From positions 1 through 14,260 of the forward strand of contig JAPTWR010000056.1 in assembly GCA_028065135.1 (NCBI GenBank): a DNA stretch of 14,260 bases, given 5' to 3'. Shown piece by piece: positions 7,340-13,150 of the stretch. The notes beneath the pieces were generated by a model. That model had not been told where the DNA came from and made no database searches. It saw only the letters and a list, made by a program, of their open reading frames with translations. The stretch comes from Acidithiobacillus sp. (GTDB lineage Bacteria; Pseudomonadota; Gammaproteobacteria; Acidithiobacillales; Acidithiobacillaceae). Made by a program: the position numbers and the translations under genes. The stretch's first letter is position 1, and every line of letters begins with the position of its first letter.

Positions 7340-7368
7340 AATATACGGCAGCGTATCCTTCGACGCAA
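7340..7368 (-). promoter_or_regulatory. Promoter of the leftward early operon
   Basis: On the minus strand TTGCGT (7363-7368) is followed after exactly 17 bp by TATATT (7340-7345). The predicted start at about 7333 coincides with the ATG of the Cro-like gene. Two candidate operators overlap this promoter. Confidence 0.6.
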
Positions 7369-7409
7369 TACGTCAGCGTTGCTACCGTCTCGCTATGTGT
7401 TTCCGCATA
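7343..7409. promoter_or_regulatory. Three operator-like palindromes between cro-like and cI-like genes
   Basis: Inverted repeats are ATACG-N4-CGTAT (7343-7356), GACG-N5-CGTC (7362-7374) and TATG-N8-CATA (7394-7409). The first covers the -10 and the second the -35 of the leftward promoter. The third overlaps CATACT (7406-7411), a possible weak -10 for the repressor gene that would also place its start at the ATG at 7418. The three are not identical, so assignment as CI/Cro operators is tentative. Confidence 0.4.
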
Positions 7410-7417
7410 CTTTCAGC

Positions 7418-7870
7418 ATGATTCAGACGGATTACAGCAAATGGCTCAGCCAACTGATGGCAGAGACTGGCGAGACGCAGTACTCACTGGCGGCCAAGTC
7501 TGGCGTGCCACAGCCGACTATTCAGCGAATTCTTAGCGGGGAAACCAAGGACCCCAAAGCGAATACCGTGCGCAAGCTACTACGCGCACTCGGCAGAGAC
7601 CCAAATGCCTTGCTTGCCAGCGGAGGTCCTGTGCCGACATCGGGTACTGCTGCTGTCAGCGCGCCGTCATTGGAGCGTGGCGCGGATGGTTTGCCGTTCG
7701 AAGGATCGGGGCTTACCCCTCAACAGCGAGCGATGCTGGGGATTTTTGAGCGACTGACTTCCAGTCAAAAGGAAGAGTTGATGCGGGAGCTCGAAGCAAT
7801 TAAACGGAAGAATGAGGAAATAATTGAAGAGCTTACCAAGAAAAGAATCGGTAATTGGAATGGGTCTTAA
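7418..7870 (+). CDS. CI-like repressor without peptidase domain
   Basis: The start is the ATG at 7418 (150 residues); the open frame upstream begins only with TTG at 7379. Residues about 17-62 form an XRE-type HTH (TQYSLAAKSGVPQPTIQRIL, then SGETKDPKANTVRKLLRALG). A linker rich in A, S, P and G follows, then a charged helix likely to form a coiled coil (LTSSQKEELMRELEAIKRKNEEIIEEL, in residues 114-139). There is no LexA/S24 domain with Ser-Lys dyad, so RecA-stimulated self-cleavage is not expected, and control must come by another route. No Shine-Dalgarno is visible and the message may be leaderless. It lies divergent to the Cro-like gene, which supports a role in maintaining repression of the replication operon. 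Confidence 0.85.
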   Translation: MIQTDYSKWLSQLMAETGETQYSLAAKSGVPQPTIQRILSGETKDPKANTVRKLLRALGRDPNALLASGGPVPTSGTAAVSAPSLERGADGLPFEGSGLTPQQRAMLGIFERLTSSQKEELMRELEAIKRKNEEIIEELTKKRIGNWNGS

Positions 7871-7951
7871 TGCCGATATGTCTACCCTAATGTCGAAGGA
7901 TGTGCAGGTGCGCTATGTTTCAGGCGAGCAACCACAAACGGAGAGAAGAAG

Positions 7952-8056
7952 ATGGAAAATTTCGTTGAGAACCGCCTAGTCAGAGATGAAAAAGTGATAG
8001 CAATGGCTCGTATGCATTGGGCCATGTTTCTCGGACCTGCTCATGCCACGCATTGA
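7952..8056 (+). pseudogene. Truncated start of a PH-domain (YdbS-like) membrane protein
   Basis: A 34-codon ORF follows GAGAGAAGAAG. Its residues NRLVRDEKVIAMARMHWAMF resemble the conserved start of small bacterial PH-domain membrane proteins (a GEK/DEK-vi...R-HW-F-P pattern). Homology stops after FLGP and the frame ends in AHATH and a stop, inside the beginning of the DUF5710 gene. I read it as a remnant cut at about 8036. It may now serve as a translated leader for the downstream gene, which lacks its own good ribosome-binding site. Confidence 0.45.
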
Positions 8057-8639
8057 CCTGCACGTCCCATTTGCCGAGAAAGATGAGGCAAAGCGGCTTG
8101 GTGCCCACTGGGATGTCGGCCGGAAGGTCTGGTTCGTCCCCGAGGGGGTTGACCCCAGCGTATTCGAACGGTGGCTCCCGAGCGAGCCGAACATCAGCAT
8201 CCGAGCGGGCAGCTACTTCATTGCCCAGACCCAGAAATCCTGCTGGAAGTGCGGCGAACTGACTCGCGTTTATGGCTTGGCGCTTCCGGCAGGCCATGAA
8301 ACGCTTGGGGACGTTTGGATGTTGCGCGACGAGCCAACCATTGTCCACTACGTCACCGACCTATTCCCGGCAGTTGCGGCGAGGATCAAGGCGTTCTCGC
8401 GGCACTACCGCATCGACTTCAGCAAGACTACGCAAAGCTCTTACTGGATGAACCACTGCGAGCTTTGCGGCATGAAGCAAGGCGACTTCGAGATGTACAG
8501 CGAACCGCAAGGCGCTTTTTTTCCAACAAATGGGCGCGAAGCCTCCCTGATTGTTCTTCATGCCGTGCGAGAGCCGTTCGGGTGCAATGGCGAGTATAGC
8601 TATGGTGTTGGTCTGTTCGACTATATGCGACGGGCCTGA
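8043..8639 (+). CDS. DUF5710-domain protein with split zinc ribbon
   Basis: This 198-residue protein begins with a DUF5710 module (residues 3-45: LHVPFAEKDEAKRLGAHWD, then VWFVPEGVDP, W44), a short domain often fused to mobile-element DNA-processing proteins. Two CxxC pairs, C67/C70 (CWKCG) and C139/C142 (CELC), probably form one zinc site. The middle (residues 85-135) is not recognised. The ATG at 8043 has no clear Shine-Dalgarno and lies within the preceding 34-codon ORF, so translation may be coupled. It is flanked on both sides by truncated genes, which suggests recent insertion or deletion. Function is unknown; a nucleic-acid-binding accessory is a guess from the zinc pairs. Confidence 0.82.
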   Translation: MPRIDLHVPFAEKDEAKRLGAHWDVGRKVWFVPEGVDPSVFERWLPSEPNISIRAGSYFIAQTQKSCWKCGELTRVYGLALPAGHETLGDVWMLRDEPTIVHYVTDLFPAVAARIKAFSRHYRIDFSKTTQSSYWMNHCELCGMKQGDFEMYSEPQGAFFPTNGREASLIVLHAVREPFGCNGEYSYGVGLFDYMRRA

Positions 8640-8669
8640 CCGATGCCCGTAAGCGCGCCCCGTCTCCCC

Positions 8670-8885
8670 GGAGAGGCGTATGGTGATGCGCTCCTTTGTC
8701 ACCCCTGCAGGTGGTCTACCACGCCGCAACATGGGCTTGGCCGCTTCCCATTCGGCATTCGTCCACGGTACAGCGTTCGTCCACGGTACAGCGTCCGGGT
8801 CGGCTAGGGCGGCCGCCGTGATGACTGCGTCTTCTTCCGATGCTGGCAACTCCACCAATCGGCCTGATTTAGTTTTCAGCAACAT
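8670..8885 (-). pseudogene. Truncated BrnA-type antitoxin
   Basis: From the ATG at 8885, the first 72 residues match BrnA antitoxins: KSGRLVELPASEEDAVI, ADPDAVPWTNAEW, and RRGRPPAGVTKERITIRLS. Normal BrnA continues with a helix around a GWQTR-like motif that completes the DNA-binding fold. Here the match stops after ITIRLS, and the frame runs on to 8361 as antisense of the DUF5710 gene. No BrnT toxin gene is adjacent. Residues AVPWTN are duplicated by an 18-bp tandem repeat. It lies directly downstream of vapC on the same strand. Probably a non-functional remnant. Confidence 0.65.
8758..8793. repeat. 18-bp perfect tandem duplication in the BrnA remnant
   Basis: The unit TTCGTCCACGGTACAGCG occurs at 8758-8775 and again at 8776-8793 with no difference. 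It keeps the reading frame and duplicates six residues. Perfect identity suggests a recent slippage event. Confidence 0.9.
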
Positions 8886-8909
8886 GGCGTCTTTTGACTG
8901 TTGTGATGT

Positions 8910-9314
8910 TTAACGCGCCGCCCAGTTTTCGAGATTGAGTCCAGGAACCCGCTCAAATTCTCGGCCATTGTTGGTCACCAGTGTTGCACTTTCATAAATG
9001 GCATGGGCCGCGATGAGCAGGTCATTTCCGCCAATGGGAGACCCTTTGCATGTCAGTGCCGCCCGGATGGCACCATATACCCCCGCAGCTTCCAATGGCC
9101 AGTCTAATATGTTTACAAATCGCAAAAAATCTCGAAGTGCAGCTTCGTTGCGCTCGGGTTTTTGGCTCCGGTGGATACCATACCAAAGTTCCGCTAGAAC
9201 TATGCCAGACAGGGAAACATCTCCTACCGCTACATCGCGCAACCTGCTTTCCACCTCCGGTGGCTGGCGTTTCATAATGTAAATACAAATGTTCGTATCT
9301 AGCATGTAGTGCAT
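8910..9314 (-). CDS. vapC: VapC toxin, PIN-domain ribonuclease
   Basis: This 134-residue protein is a PIN-domain endoribonuclease, which in VapBC systems cleaves specific RNAs when released from the antitoxin. Likely metal-binding residues are D6 (MLDTNI), E42 (VLAELWYGI) and D98 (GGNDLLIAAHA); the C-terminal TNNGREFERVPGL is characteristic of the VapC/FitB-type group. Length is normal and all key residues are present, so it should be active. The ATG at 9314 overlaps the antitoxin stop by one base (TGATG), which ties toxin synthesis to antitoxin translation. The pair probably stabilises the element. Confidence 0.95.
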   Translation of the reverse strand: MHYMLDTNICIYIMKRQPPEVESRLRDVAVGDVSLSGIVLAELWYGIHRSQKPERNEAALRDFLRFVNILDWPLEAAGVYGAIRAALTCKGSPIGGNDLLIAAHAIYESATLVTNNGREFERVPGLNLENWAAR

Positions 9315-9553
9315 CAGAAGTCCCGTGCCTGGGGAGGTAAGTCCTCAATCCAGTCGGGGAAGGCATCATCCATACGCTTGGCCCGTCGGAAGTACTCACT
9401 CCACGACCTGGGCTTTGGCGTCAAAATAATGGTGTCGCCTTCTCGTCGAATCAGCACTTCGTCGGCGTTGATCTCGAACCCCTTCGGCAAACGCACGGCC
9501 TGATTAACCCCATTGCGAAATAACCTAGCCGCTCGCTCAGCTTCTCTAGTCAT
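9314..9553 (-). CDS. vapB: VapB antitoxin, AbrB/SpoVT-like
   Basis: This 79-residue antitoxin has the swapped-hairpin AbrB-like DNA-binding domain in the N-terminal half (residues 8-45: ARLFRNGVNQAVRLPKGFEI, then EVLIRREGDTIILTPK). The C-terminal 30 residues (WSEYFRRAKRMDDAFPDWIE) should wrap the toxin. It is transcribed just before vapC and overlaps it by one base. A promoter and inverted repeat upstream support the usual autorepression by the VapBC complex. Confidence 0.94.
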   Translation of the reverse strand: MTREAERAARLFRNGVNQAVRLPKGFEINADEVLIRREGDTIILTPKPRSWSEYFRRAKRMDDAFPDWIEDLPPQARDF

Positions 9554-9564
9554 GACTATCTCCC

Positions 9565-9617
9565 GCGCACATGCGCATATATGGCAATAGCATATGTGCG
9601 CTCCATAGATTTAGCAA
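9565..9617 (-). promoter_or_regulatory. vapBC promoter and overlapping inverted-repeat operator
   Basis: On the minus strand TTGCTA (9612-9617) and TATGCT (9589-9594) are 17 bp apart, giving a start near 9582. The inverted repeat GCGCACAT (9565-9572) / ATGTGCGC (9594-9601) brackets the start site and reaches into the -10 element. This is the expected arrangement for repression by VapBC. Confidence 0.65.
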
Positions 9618-9801
9618 CTCCGATTCCCTCGCCGGCTAACGCTCAACAGTCCTATGTTAAGCCAAACAATCCATCAGCAAGGGTGCTGGGATGGGGCCAA
9701 TGGTGTTAACAACGCAAAGGCCTTGTCTGGACGGGGACAGGGCCAAGCTTTGTCTCGTCGGGCCTATGCCAACGTGAGCAAGCATTGTATACGCGTGCGT
9801 G
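9602..9801. other. Intergenic region between vapBC and the rightward operon
   Basis: No convincing gene is seen. An open frame from 9654 lacks a ribosome-binding site and includes the later promoter. An imperfect 9-bp hairpin occurs at 9719-9744 (GGCCTTGTC / GACAGGGCC) with no T-run, so it is not a standard terminator. Confidence 0.5.
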
Positions 9802-9830
9802 TTGACAAGATGGATACGCAAACGTATAGT
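9802..9830 (+). promoter_or_regulatory. Near-consensus sigma70-type promoter of the rightward operon
   Basis: TTGACA (9802-9807), a 17-bp spacer and TATAGT (9825-9830) match the consensus at 11 of 12 positions. The start would be near 9837, about 40 nt upstream of the ATG at 9879. No operator-like palindrome is evident, so expression may be constitutive and strong. Confidence 0.75.
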
Positions 9831-9878
9831 GACGAAGAGCTAAACGTAATAACCGCCCGGACCCTTGGAAAGAAGCCC

Positions 9879-10112
9879 ATGAAACGCATCCAGATCGAAA
9901 TCGACGACCAAACCGCCGCGGACCTTGCCGAGCTGGTCAAGCGCCTCAACGCCAATGCCGGTCCTGAGCCCTTCAATAGCCATGGCCCACTTACGGTGAA
10001 GAAGCTCGTGGCCATGCTCCTGGAAGACGCCGGGATGGTGATCAGCCGTCCGGGGTCCTGGGAAGGCGCCAACATGGCGGACGTCCTGCGGGGACATGGG
10101 TACAAGGCATAA
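9879..10112 (+). CDS. Small hypothetical protein, first gene of rightward operon
   Basis: I chose the ATG at 9879 (77 residues), preceded by GGAAAGAAG; longer starts at 9654 and 9810 lie upstream of or inside the promoter. The sequence begins KRIQIEIDDQTAADLAELVK, a beta strand and helix pattern reminiscent of ribbon-helix-helix proteins, and ends with PGSWEGANMADVLRGHGY. I do not recognise a family. As first gene behind a strong promoter it could be a small DNA-binding regulator, but the evidence is only the secondary-structure pattern. Confidence 0.65.
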   Translation: MKRIQIEIDDQTAADLAELVKRLNANAGPEPFNSHGPLTVKKLVAMLLEDAGMVISRPGSWEGANMADVLRGHGYKA

Positions 10113-10140
10113 CCCGGCATTTTTCAAAGGAGATTAATCC

Positions 10141-10365
10141 ATGCAACACATCGGTTTTCTGGTCGTATCGAATGCTGCCGTCAAAGATTTCCGCTACCCA
10201 TTGATGTGGGATGCCGAACGTAGCGTGCATGCGGTGAATTTACCCGGTCGTAGCACGTCTGACGTGTCGCTCAAAGGCGCCAAAAAGGGTAAGGCGAGTC
10301 TTGTGCTGAAGGCGGAGCTGGATGCGGAAATCAAGGCTGCCACCCAGAAAATGTGGGGGAAGTAG
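10141..10365 (+). CDS. Small hypothetical protein
   Basis: This 74-residue ORF has an excellent ribosome-binding site (AAAGGAGATTAATCC before the ATG). It is basic, with KGAKKGKASLVLKAELDAEI toward the C-terminus, and has no signal peptide or membrane segment. No family is recognised. Its stop is followed after one base by the start of the HAD-like gene, so the two are probably cotranslated. Confidence 0.65.
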   Translation: MQHIGFLVVSNAAVKDFRYPLMWDAERSVHAVNLPGRSTSDVSLKGAKKGKASLVLKAELDAEIKAATQKMWGK

Positions 10366-10366
10366 G

Positions 10367-10966
10367 ATGAACGCTTCCAGCGTGGTTGCCCTAGACGTGG
10401 ACGGTGTGCTCGGAGATTTCGAGACGCATTGGCGGGAATGCGCCGAAGAAGTGCTTTGTCGCTCCATGCTCAAAGTAAATGAGCAGCACAGTATGGGGCT
10501 GCGCTATGGCCTTTCCAATAAGGAAGTGGATGCCGTCTGGCGGGTTTTTCATGAGGATCGATGGGCTGACCTGCCCCTGTATGACCACGCTTCTGAATTG
10601 GTGCTCGCGCTGGAAGATCTGGGCTGCACGGTCTGGGCGGTAACTATGATCAACGAGCGGCATGAAGCCGCACGGGCGGAGAGCCTTGGCGGGCTGATCC
10701 CGGCTGGACGCATTGTTTGTGTGGGCGACAATGCGCCCGCGAGCGCAAAGGTGGCGGTGCTACGGGATCTTGGTGCGGTGGCCTTTCTCGAAGATCACCC
10801 GGCCAACGCGAATGCGGCCCTGGGGACCGTAAGCCTGTCCGTCTTGCTGGATCGGGGTTATCACGGCCTGGACGCTCCGGAATATGGGGTGACAGTCATC
10901 GATGACCCGATGGATTTCCCGGTGTTGGTGGAAAGCCTTCTGAAGCGGACGGGGAGGGCGGCATGA
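10367..10966 (+). CDS. HAD-superfamily 5'(3')-deoxyribonucleotidase-like phosphatase
   Basis: From the ATG at 10367 the product is 199 residues. HAD motif I is DVDGVLGDF (D10 nucleophile, D12 acid/base). Motif II is probably T93 (AVTMIN), motif III K128 (ASAKVAVLRDLGA) and motif IV E142-D143 (AFLEDHPANA). A helical cap insertion lies between motifs I and II (residues 20-75). The DxDGVLxDF form and the size fit the NT5C-type deoxyribonucleotidases found in many phages, which would dephosphorylate deoxynucleoside monophosphates in the cytoplasm. The substrate is inferred. GGGGGAAGTAGG precedes the start, and its stop overlaps the next ATG (ATGA). Confidence 0.8.
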   Translation: MNASSVVALDVDGVLGDFETHWRECAEEVLCRSMLKVNEQHSMGLRYGLSNKEVDAVWRVFHEDRWADLPLYDHASELVLALEDLGCTVWAVTMINERHEAARAESLGGLIPAGRIVCVGDNAPASAKVAVLRDLGAVAFLEDHPANANAALGTVSLSVLLDRGYHGLDAPEYGVTVIDDPMDFPVLVESLLKRTGRAA

Positions 10967-11028
10967 GCGAATGGACGACAACTTTCAAAATCATGGACAA
11001 GAATGCTTTGAAACGCCATTTTAATTGA
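10963..11028 (+). CDS. 21-codon ORF coupled to the HAD-like gene
   Basis: The ATG overlaps the HAD-like stop (ATGA) after GGGGAGG. The peptide is MSEWTTTFKIMDKNALKRHF plus N. It ends 11 nt before the next start and may be a small protein, a remnant of a longer gene, or a coupling ORF. No family is recognised. Confidence 0.4.
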   Translation: MSEWTTTFKIMDKNALKRHFN

Positions 11029-11039
11029 GGAGAACCAGA

Positions 11040-11411
11040 ATGGTAGGACAATCTGAAGAAAGCCGCTACTTTCCACTTATCGAGCAACAATATCCTGGGC
11101 TTCTTACGAGCTTAAAATCGCCACGCATTGAGGTTTTATCTCTGCGTTACGAAGATACAGATGCTGCATGTGATCGTGTTTTGGAAGATGAGCAAATTGA
11201 TTGCGATGGCGGCACATTTATGAGTGCTATAGATGCGCTTCGATGTGGGGATTACGGTATCCCTCTTCCTCTTGGGGTCATTCTCATAACACTTATTGAC
11301 AAAAGCAATGAGCGGATTGTCGTGCCTACCCGCGTCTCAGCGTCTTCTGGTCTGGATGCCACGAACGATATTTTGGAAGCGACGGAGAAAAACGATGAAA
11401 AACCGGTGTAA
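11040..11411 (+). CDS. Hypothetical protein
   Basis: I chose the ATG at 11040 (123 residues), preceded by GAGGAG at good spacing. The sequence looks soluble and mildly acidic, with a hydrophobic stretch IPLPLGVILITLIDKSNERI at about residues 78-97 that could be a beta-rich core or one weak membrane segment. No family is recognised. Base composition drops toward A/T here relative to the flanking genes, suggesting separate acquisition. The end overlaps the start of the following membrane-protein gene by 17 bp. Confidence 0.65.
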   Translation: MVGQSEESRYFPLIEQQYPGLLTSLKSPRIEVLSLRYEDTDAACDRVLEDEQIDCDGGTFMSAIDALRCGDYGIPLPLGVILITLIDKSNERIVVPTRVSASSGLDATNDILEATEKNDEKPV

Positions 11412-11739
11412 AGAACGTGTCATGACTTTCAAAGCCGGGCTCCACATTTTTTGGGAGCGGGAGGTGCTGGAATTAATATTGATGATCGGCGACTTTCTAA
11501 AATTTATTGCATATGTCCTTTTTGGGTTCTGGATAGTGCTCACTTTTTGCTGGTTATTATTCTCCCCCCTGAAAAATACGCCGCACTGGGTAGATTATCT
11601 GGGTGTGGGCAGTCTCCTTTTGCAGGCGATCACGGCGGGGGTTCTTTTCATTCGTCATGTACACCATCTGGGGAGTGCGCCTACAGGTAACCGACATACG
11701 CGACATACGCGAGGCTCGCAAAAGGGAGATACACGATGA
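11395..11739 (+). CDS. Small two-helix membrane protein
   Basis: I chose the ATG at 11395 (114 residues) after GACGGAG. Two membrane segments are evident: residues about 35-57 (LKFIAYVLFGFWIVLTFCWL) and about 68-87 (YLGVGSLLLQAITAGVLFI). A basic N-terminus suggests it faces the cytoplasm, which also puts the basic C-terminal tail (RHTRHTRGSQKGDTR) there. A 9-bp tandem repeat (CGACATACG at 11692-11700 and 11701-11709) encodes RHT repeats in the tail. No family is recognised. It overlaps genes on both sides by a few bases. Confidence 0.65.
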   Translation: MKNRCKERVMTFKAGLHIFWEREVLELILMIGDFLKFIAYVLFGFWIVLTFCWLLFSPLKNTPHWVDYLGVGSLLLQAITAGVLFIRHVHHLGSAPTGNRHTRHTRGSQKGDTR

Positions 11740-11864
11740 TCGTTGCAATCAGCGCAAGAATGCAGGCTTTGGGGGAGAACGGTTTTAGCGGAAACTTCGC
11801 GGTCATTGATGACGCGGTTTCTCTGAAAGCCAATCGGATATTATTGGAACGGTGCAGAAAATGA
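11736..11864 (+). CDS. 42-codon ORF between two membrane-protein genes
   Basis: The ATG overlaps the previous stop (ATGA) and follows GGGAGA. The product (MIVAISARMQALGENGFSGN...) ends 18 nt before the next gene. It has no membrane segment. Coupling supports translation, but no family is recognised and it could be a decayed gene fragment. Confidence 0.45.
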   Translation: MIVAISARMQALGENGFSGNFAVIDDAVSLKANRILLERCRK

Positions 11865-11882
11865 AATTTTTGGAGAAAATAA

Positions 11883-12260
11883 ATGAGTCTGAATGACATT
11901 ATATTCAGGTTTTATAGCGAAGTCGGTATAGGACCTAAAGACTTTAGAATAATATTAATCTTACTGTTCTCTTTTATGCTTGTTTCTTTTTTGTTTTTTG
12001 TGATCCGCTTTTACACAAGAGCGTACAAAGCACTGGTGGAGTCGGAAAATCCAGAAATGACAGAAGACAAGTTTCTCCAACTATCAAAATGGCCAATCAC
12101 GATAGCGGTGTGCTGGCTCCTGCTTGCGTTTGCGGGTTACTACGCGATTGTCGAAACTACGCAATGGCCTAGCAGTCACGGTCATTATGTGGGTACCAAC
12201 ATAAAAAGCCATTCATCTGGCAGCAACTGGTCTGGAGCTGGCCAGAATACCATACCGTAA
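11883..12260 (+). CDS. Second small two-helix membrane protein
   Basis: This 125-residue protein follows TTGGAG. Membrane segments lie at about residues 22-42 (FRIILILLFSFMLVSFLFFV) and 71-90 (PITIAVCWLLLAFAGYYAIV), separated by a charged loop of about 28 residues (ESENPEMTEDKF). The C-terminal 35 residues are hydrophilic, rich in S, G, H and N. No family is recognised. It shares its layout with the membrane protein at 11395 but not its sequence. Low G+C codon use sets it apart from the left operon. Confidence 0.68.
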   Translation: MSLNDIIFRFYSEVGIGPKDFRIILILLFSFMLVSFLFFVIRFYTRAYKALVESENPEMTEDKFLQLSKWPITIAVCWLLLAFAGYYAIVETTQWPSSHGHYVGTNIKSHSSGSNWSGAGQNTIP

Positions 12261-12311
12261 GTTCTGTGACACATTTTGTTCGTTATGCCGGTTATTATTC
12301 AAGGAAAGATA

Positions 12312-12568
12312 ATGATAAACGACACAGATAGGGACAACCTCCGCCACATGCTCGGCATCGGTTCGCACATTAAAAAGCGGCAGTGGGGCTACCGCAATCA
12401 TTTTGCTCCGGCTGGAGTAGATCTGCAGAGCATGGAGCGGCTGGAGTCCGCGGGATTGGTACGCAAGGGCCGGGCCTAGAGGAGACTCATTATTACCATG
12501 CCACAGAAGCTGGCTGCGTGGCTGCTGGATTGAAGCCATATCAGATACGAAAGGCGATGGAATTATGA
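12312..12568 (+). pseudogene. Frameshifted short phage-type protein
   Basis: The first frame starts at the ATG at 12312 after AAGGAAAG and reads DRDNLRHMLGIGSHIKKRQW through MERLESAGLVRKG, ending at TAG 12477-12479. Directly beyond, the -1 frame continues with GLEETHYYHATEAGCVAAGL to a TGA at 12566-12568. The two parts fit one small phage protein type (RHMLG, RNHF, L..LE..GLV, YxHATEAG..AAGL), so a one-base change near 12465-12475 has split an 85-residue gene. The sequence shows no classic X_XXY_YYZ slippery heptamer. A sequencing error is the alternative. Confidence 0.6.
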
Positions 12569-12837
12569 AGAAGGATGATGAACAAGAGATTGCGTTTGAG
12601 TTAGCCGACGACCTGACCATGTGGGCCTCTCAGATACGCGAGGCAGGGCGGGGGGACGGTGCTCTACCGAATCCATGGAATATAGACGACTGGCTAGCGC
12701 GGTATCGTTGGTTGTATCAGGCGGAAAGGGAATCAAGGGAGTCGTGGACAACAGGAATGGCGCCATGCAAAGGCGAAGCGGAAAAAGCGAACAAAAGGAG
12801 GATGATAAATGAAGCTGTCACGATACTCCGCAGTTAG
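12565..12837 (+). CDS. Hypothetical protein
   Basis: This 90-residue protein starts with an ATG that overlaps the previous stop (ATGA). It is charged and probably helical (EQEIAFELADDLTMWASQIR, then WLARYRWLYQAERESRESW). No membrane segment or known motif is seen. Its 3' end overlaps the next gene's start by 29 bp. Such small proteins are common in early regions of proteobacterial prophages; no function is assigned. Confidence 0.65.
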   Translation: MKKDDEQEIAFELADDLTMWASQIREAGRGDGALPNPWNIDDWLARYRWLYQAERESRESWTTGMAPCKGEAEKANKRRMINEAVTILRS

Positions 12838-13150
12838 TTGGCTTGAGAGTTCAGAAGATAAAGATGGCGACCGGTGCAAATCGGAGGACATAGTCAAGCT
12901 GGAATCTGAAAACGAATCGCTGTGCGCCGCGATAAATCGGCTGAAATCCCCGCTCAAGTTGTTGAGCGCGGAAGAGGTGACGGAACCTGGCTGGTATTGT
13001 TGGCGAGGTCGAGAAGGCGAAAAAAAGTGGGTTTTTATCGAATTCAAACACGGCTTATTTACGTTTGAGAACGGTTTGAGGTTCGAGCCTTGTTCACCTT
13101 TCGGTCAATTCATCGGCCCGCTGCCGATGGAGGTGATGAATGTCGAATGA
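12809..13150 (+). CDS. Phage-type hypothetical protein
   Basis: This 113-residue protein has a strong ribosome-binding site (AAAAGGAGGATGATAA). The N-terminal half is a charged, probably coiled region (ESENESLCAAINRLKS). The C-terminal half reads EPGWYCWRGREGEKKWVFIE and ends FIGPLPMEV, a pattern (PGWYxW ... W ... GPL) that recurs in small phage and prophage proteins of unknown role. Its end overlaps the methyltransferase start by 11 bp. Confidence 0.68.
   Translation: MKLSRYSAVSWLESSEDKDGDRCKSEDIVKLESENESLCAAINRLKSPLKLLSAEEVTEPGWYCWRGREGEKKWVFIEFKHGLFTFENGLRFEPCSPFGQFIGPLPMEVMNVE

Noticed and set aside
8663..8674. TCTCC-CC-GGAGA hairpin between convergent genes as a terminator
   Set aside because: Five-base stem, two-base loop and no T-run in either direction.
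9654..9878. Upstream part of a 152-codon frame ending at 10112
   Set aside because: No ribosome-binding site at 9654, and it contains the near-consensus promoter; the start at 9879 fits better.
12465..12480. Programmed -1 frameshifting site
   Set aside because: No X_XXY_YYZ heptamer in the zero frame and no obvious downstream pseudoknot; a simple indel explains it better.
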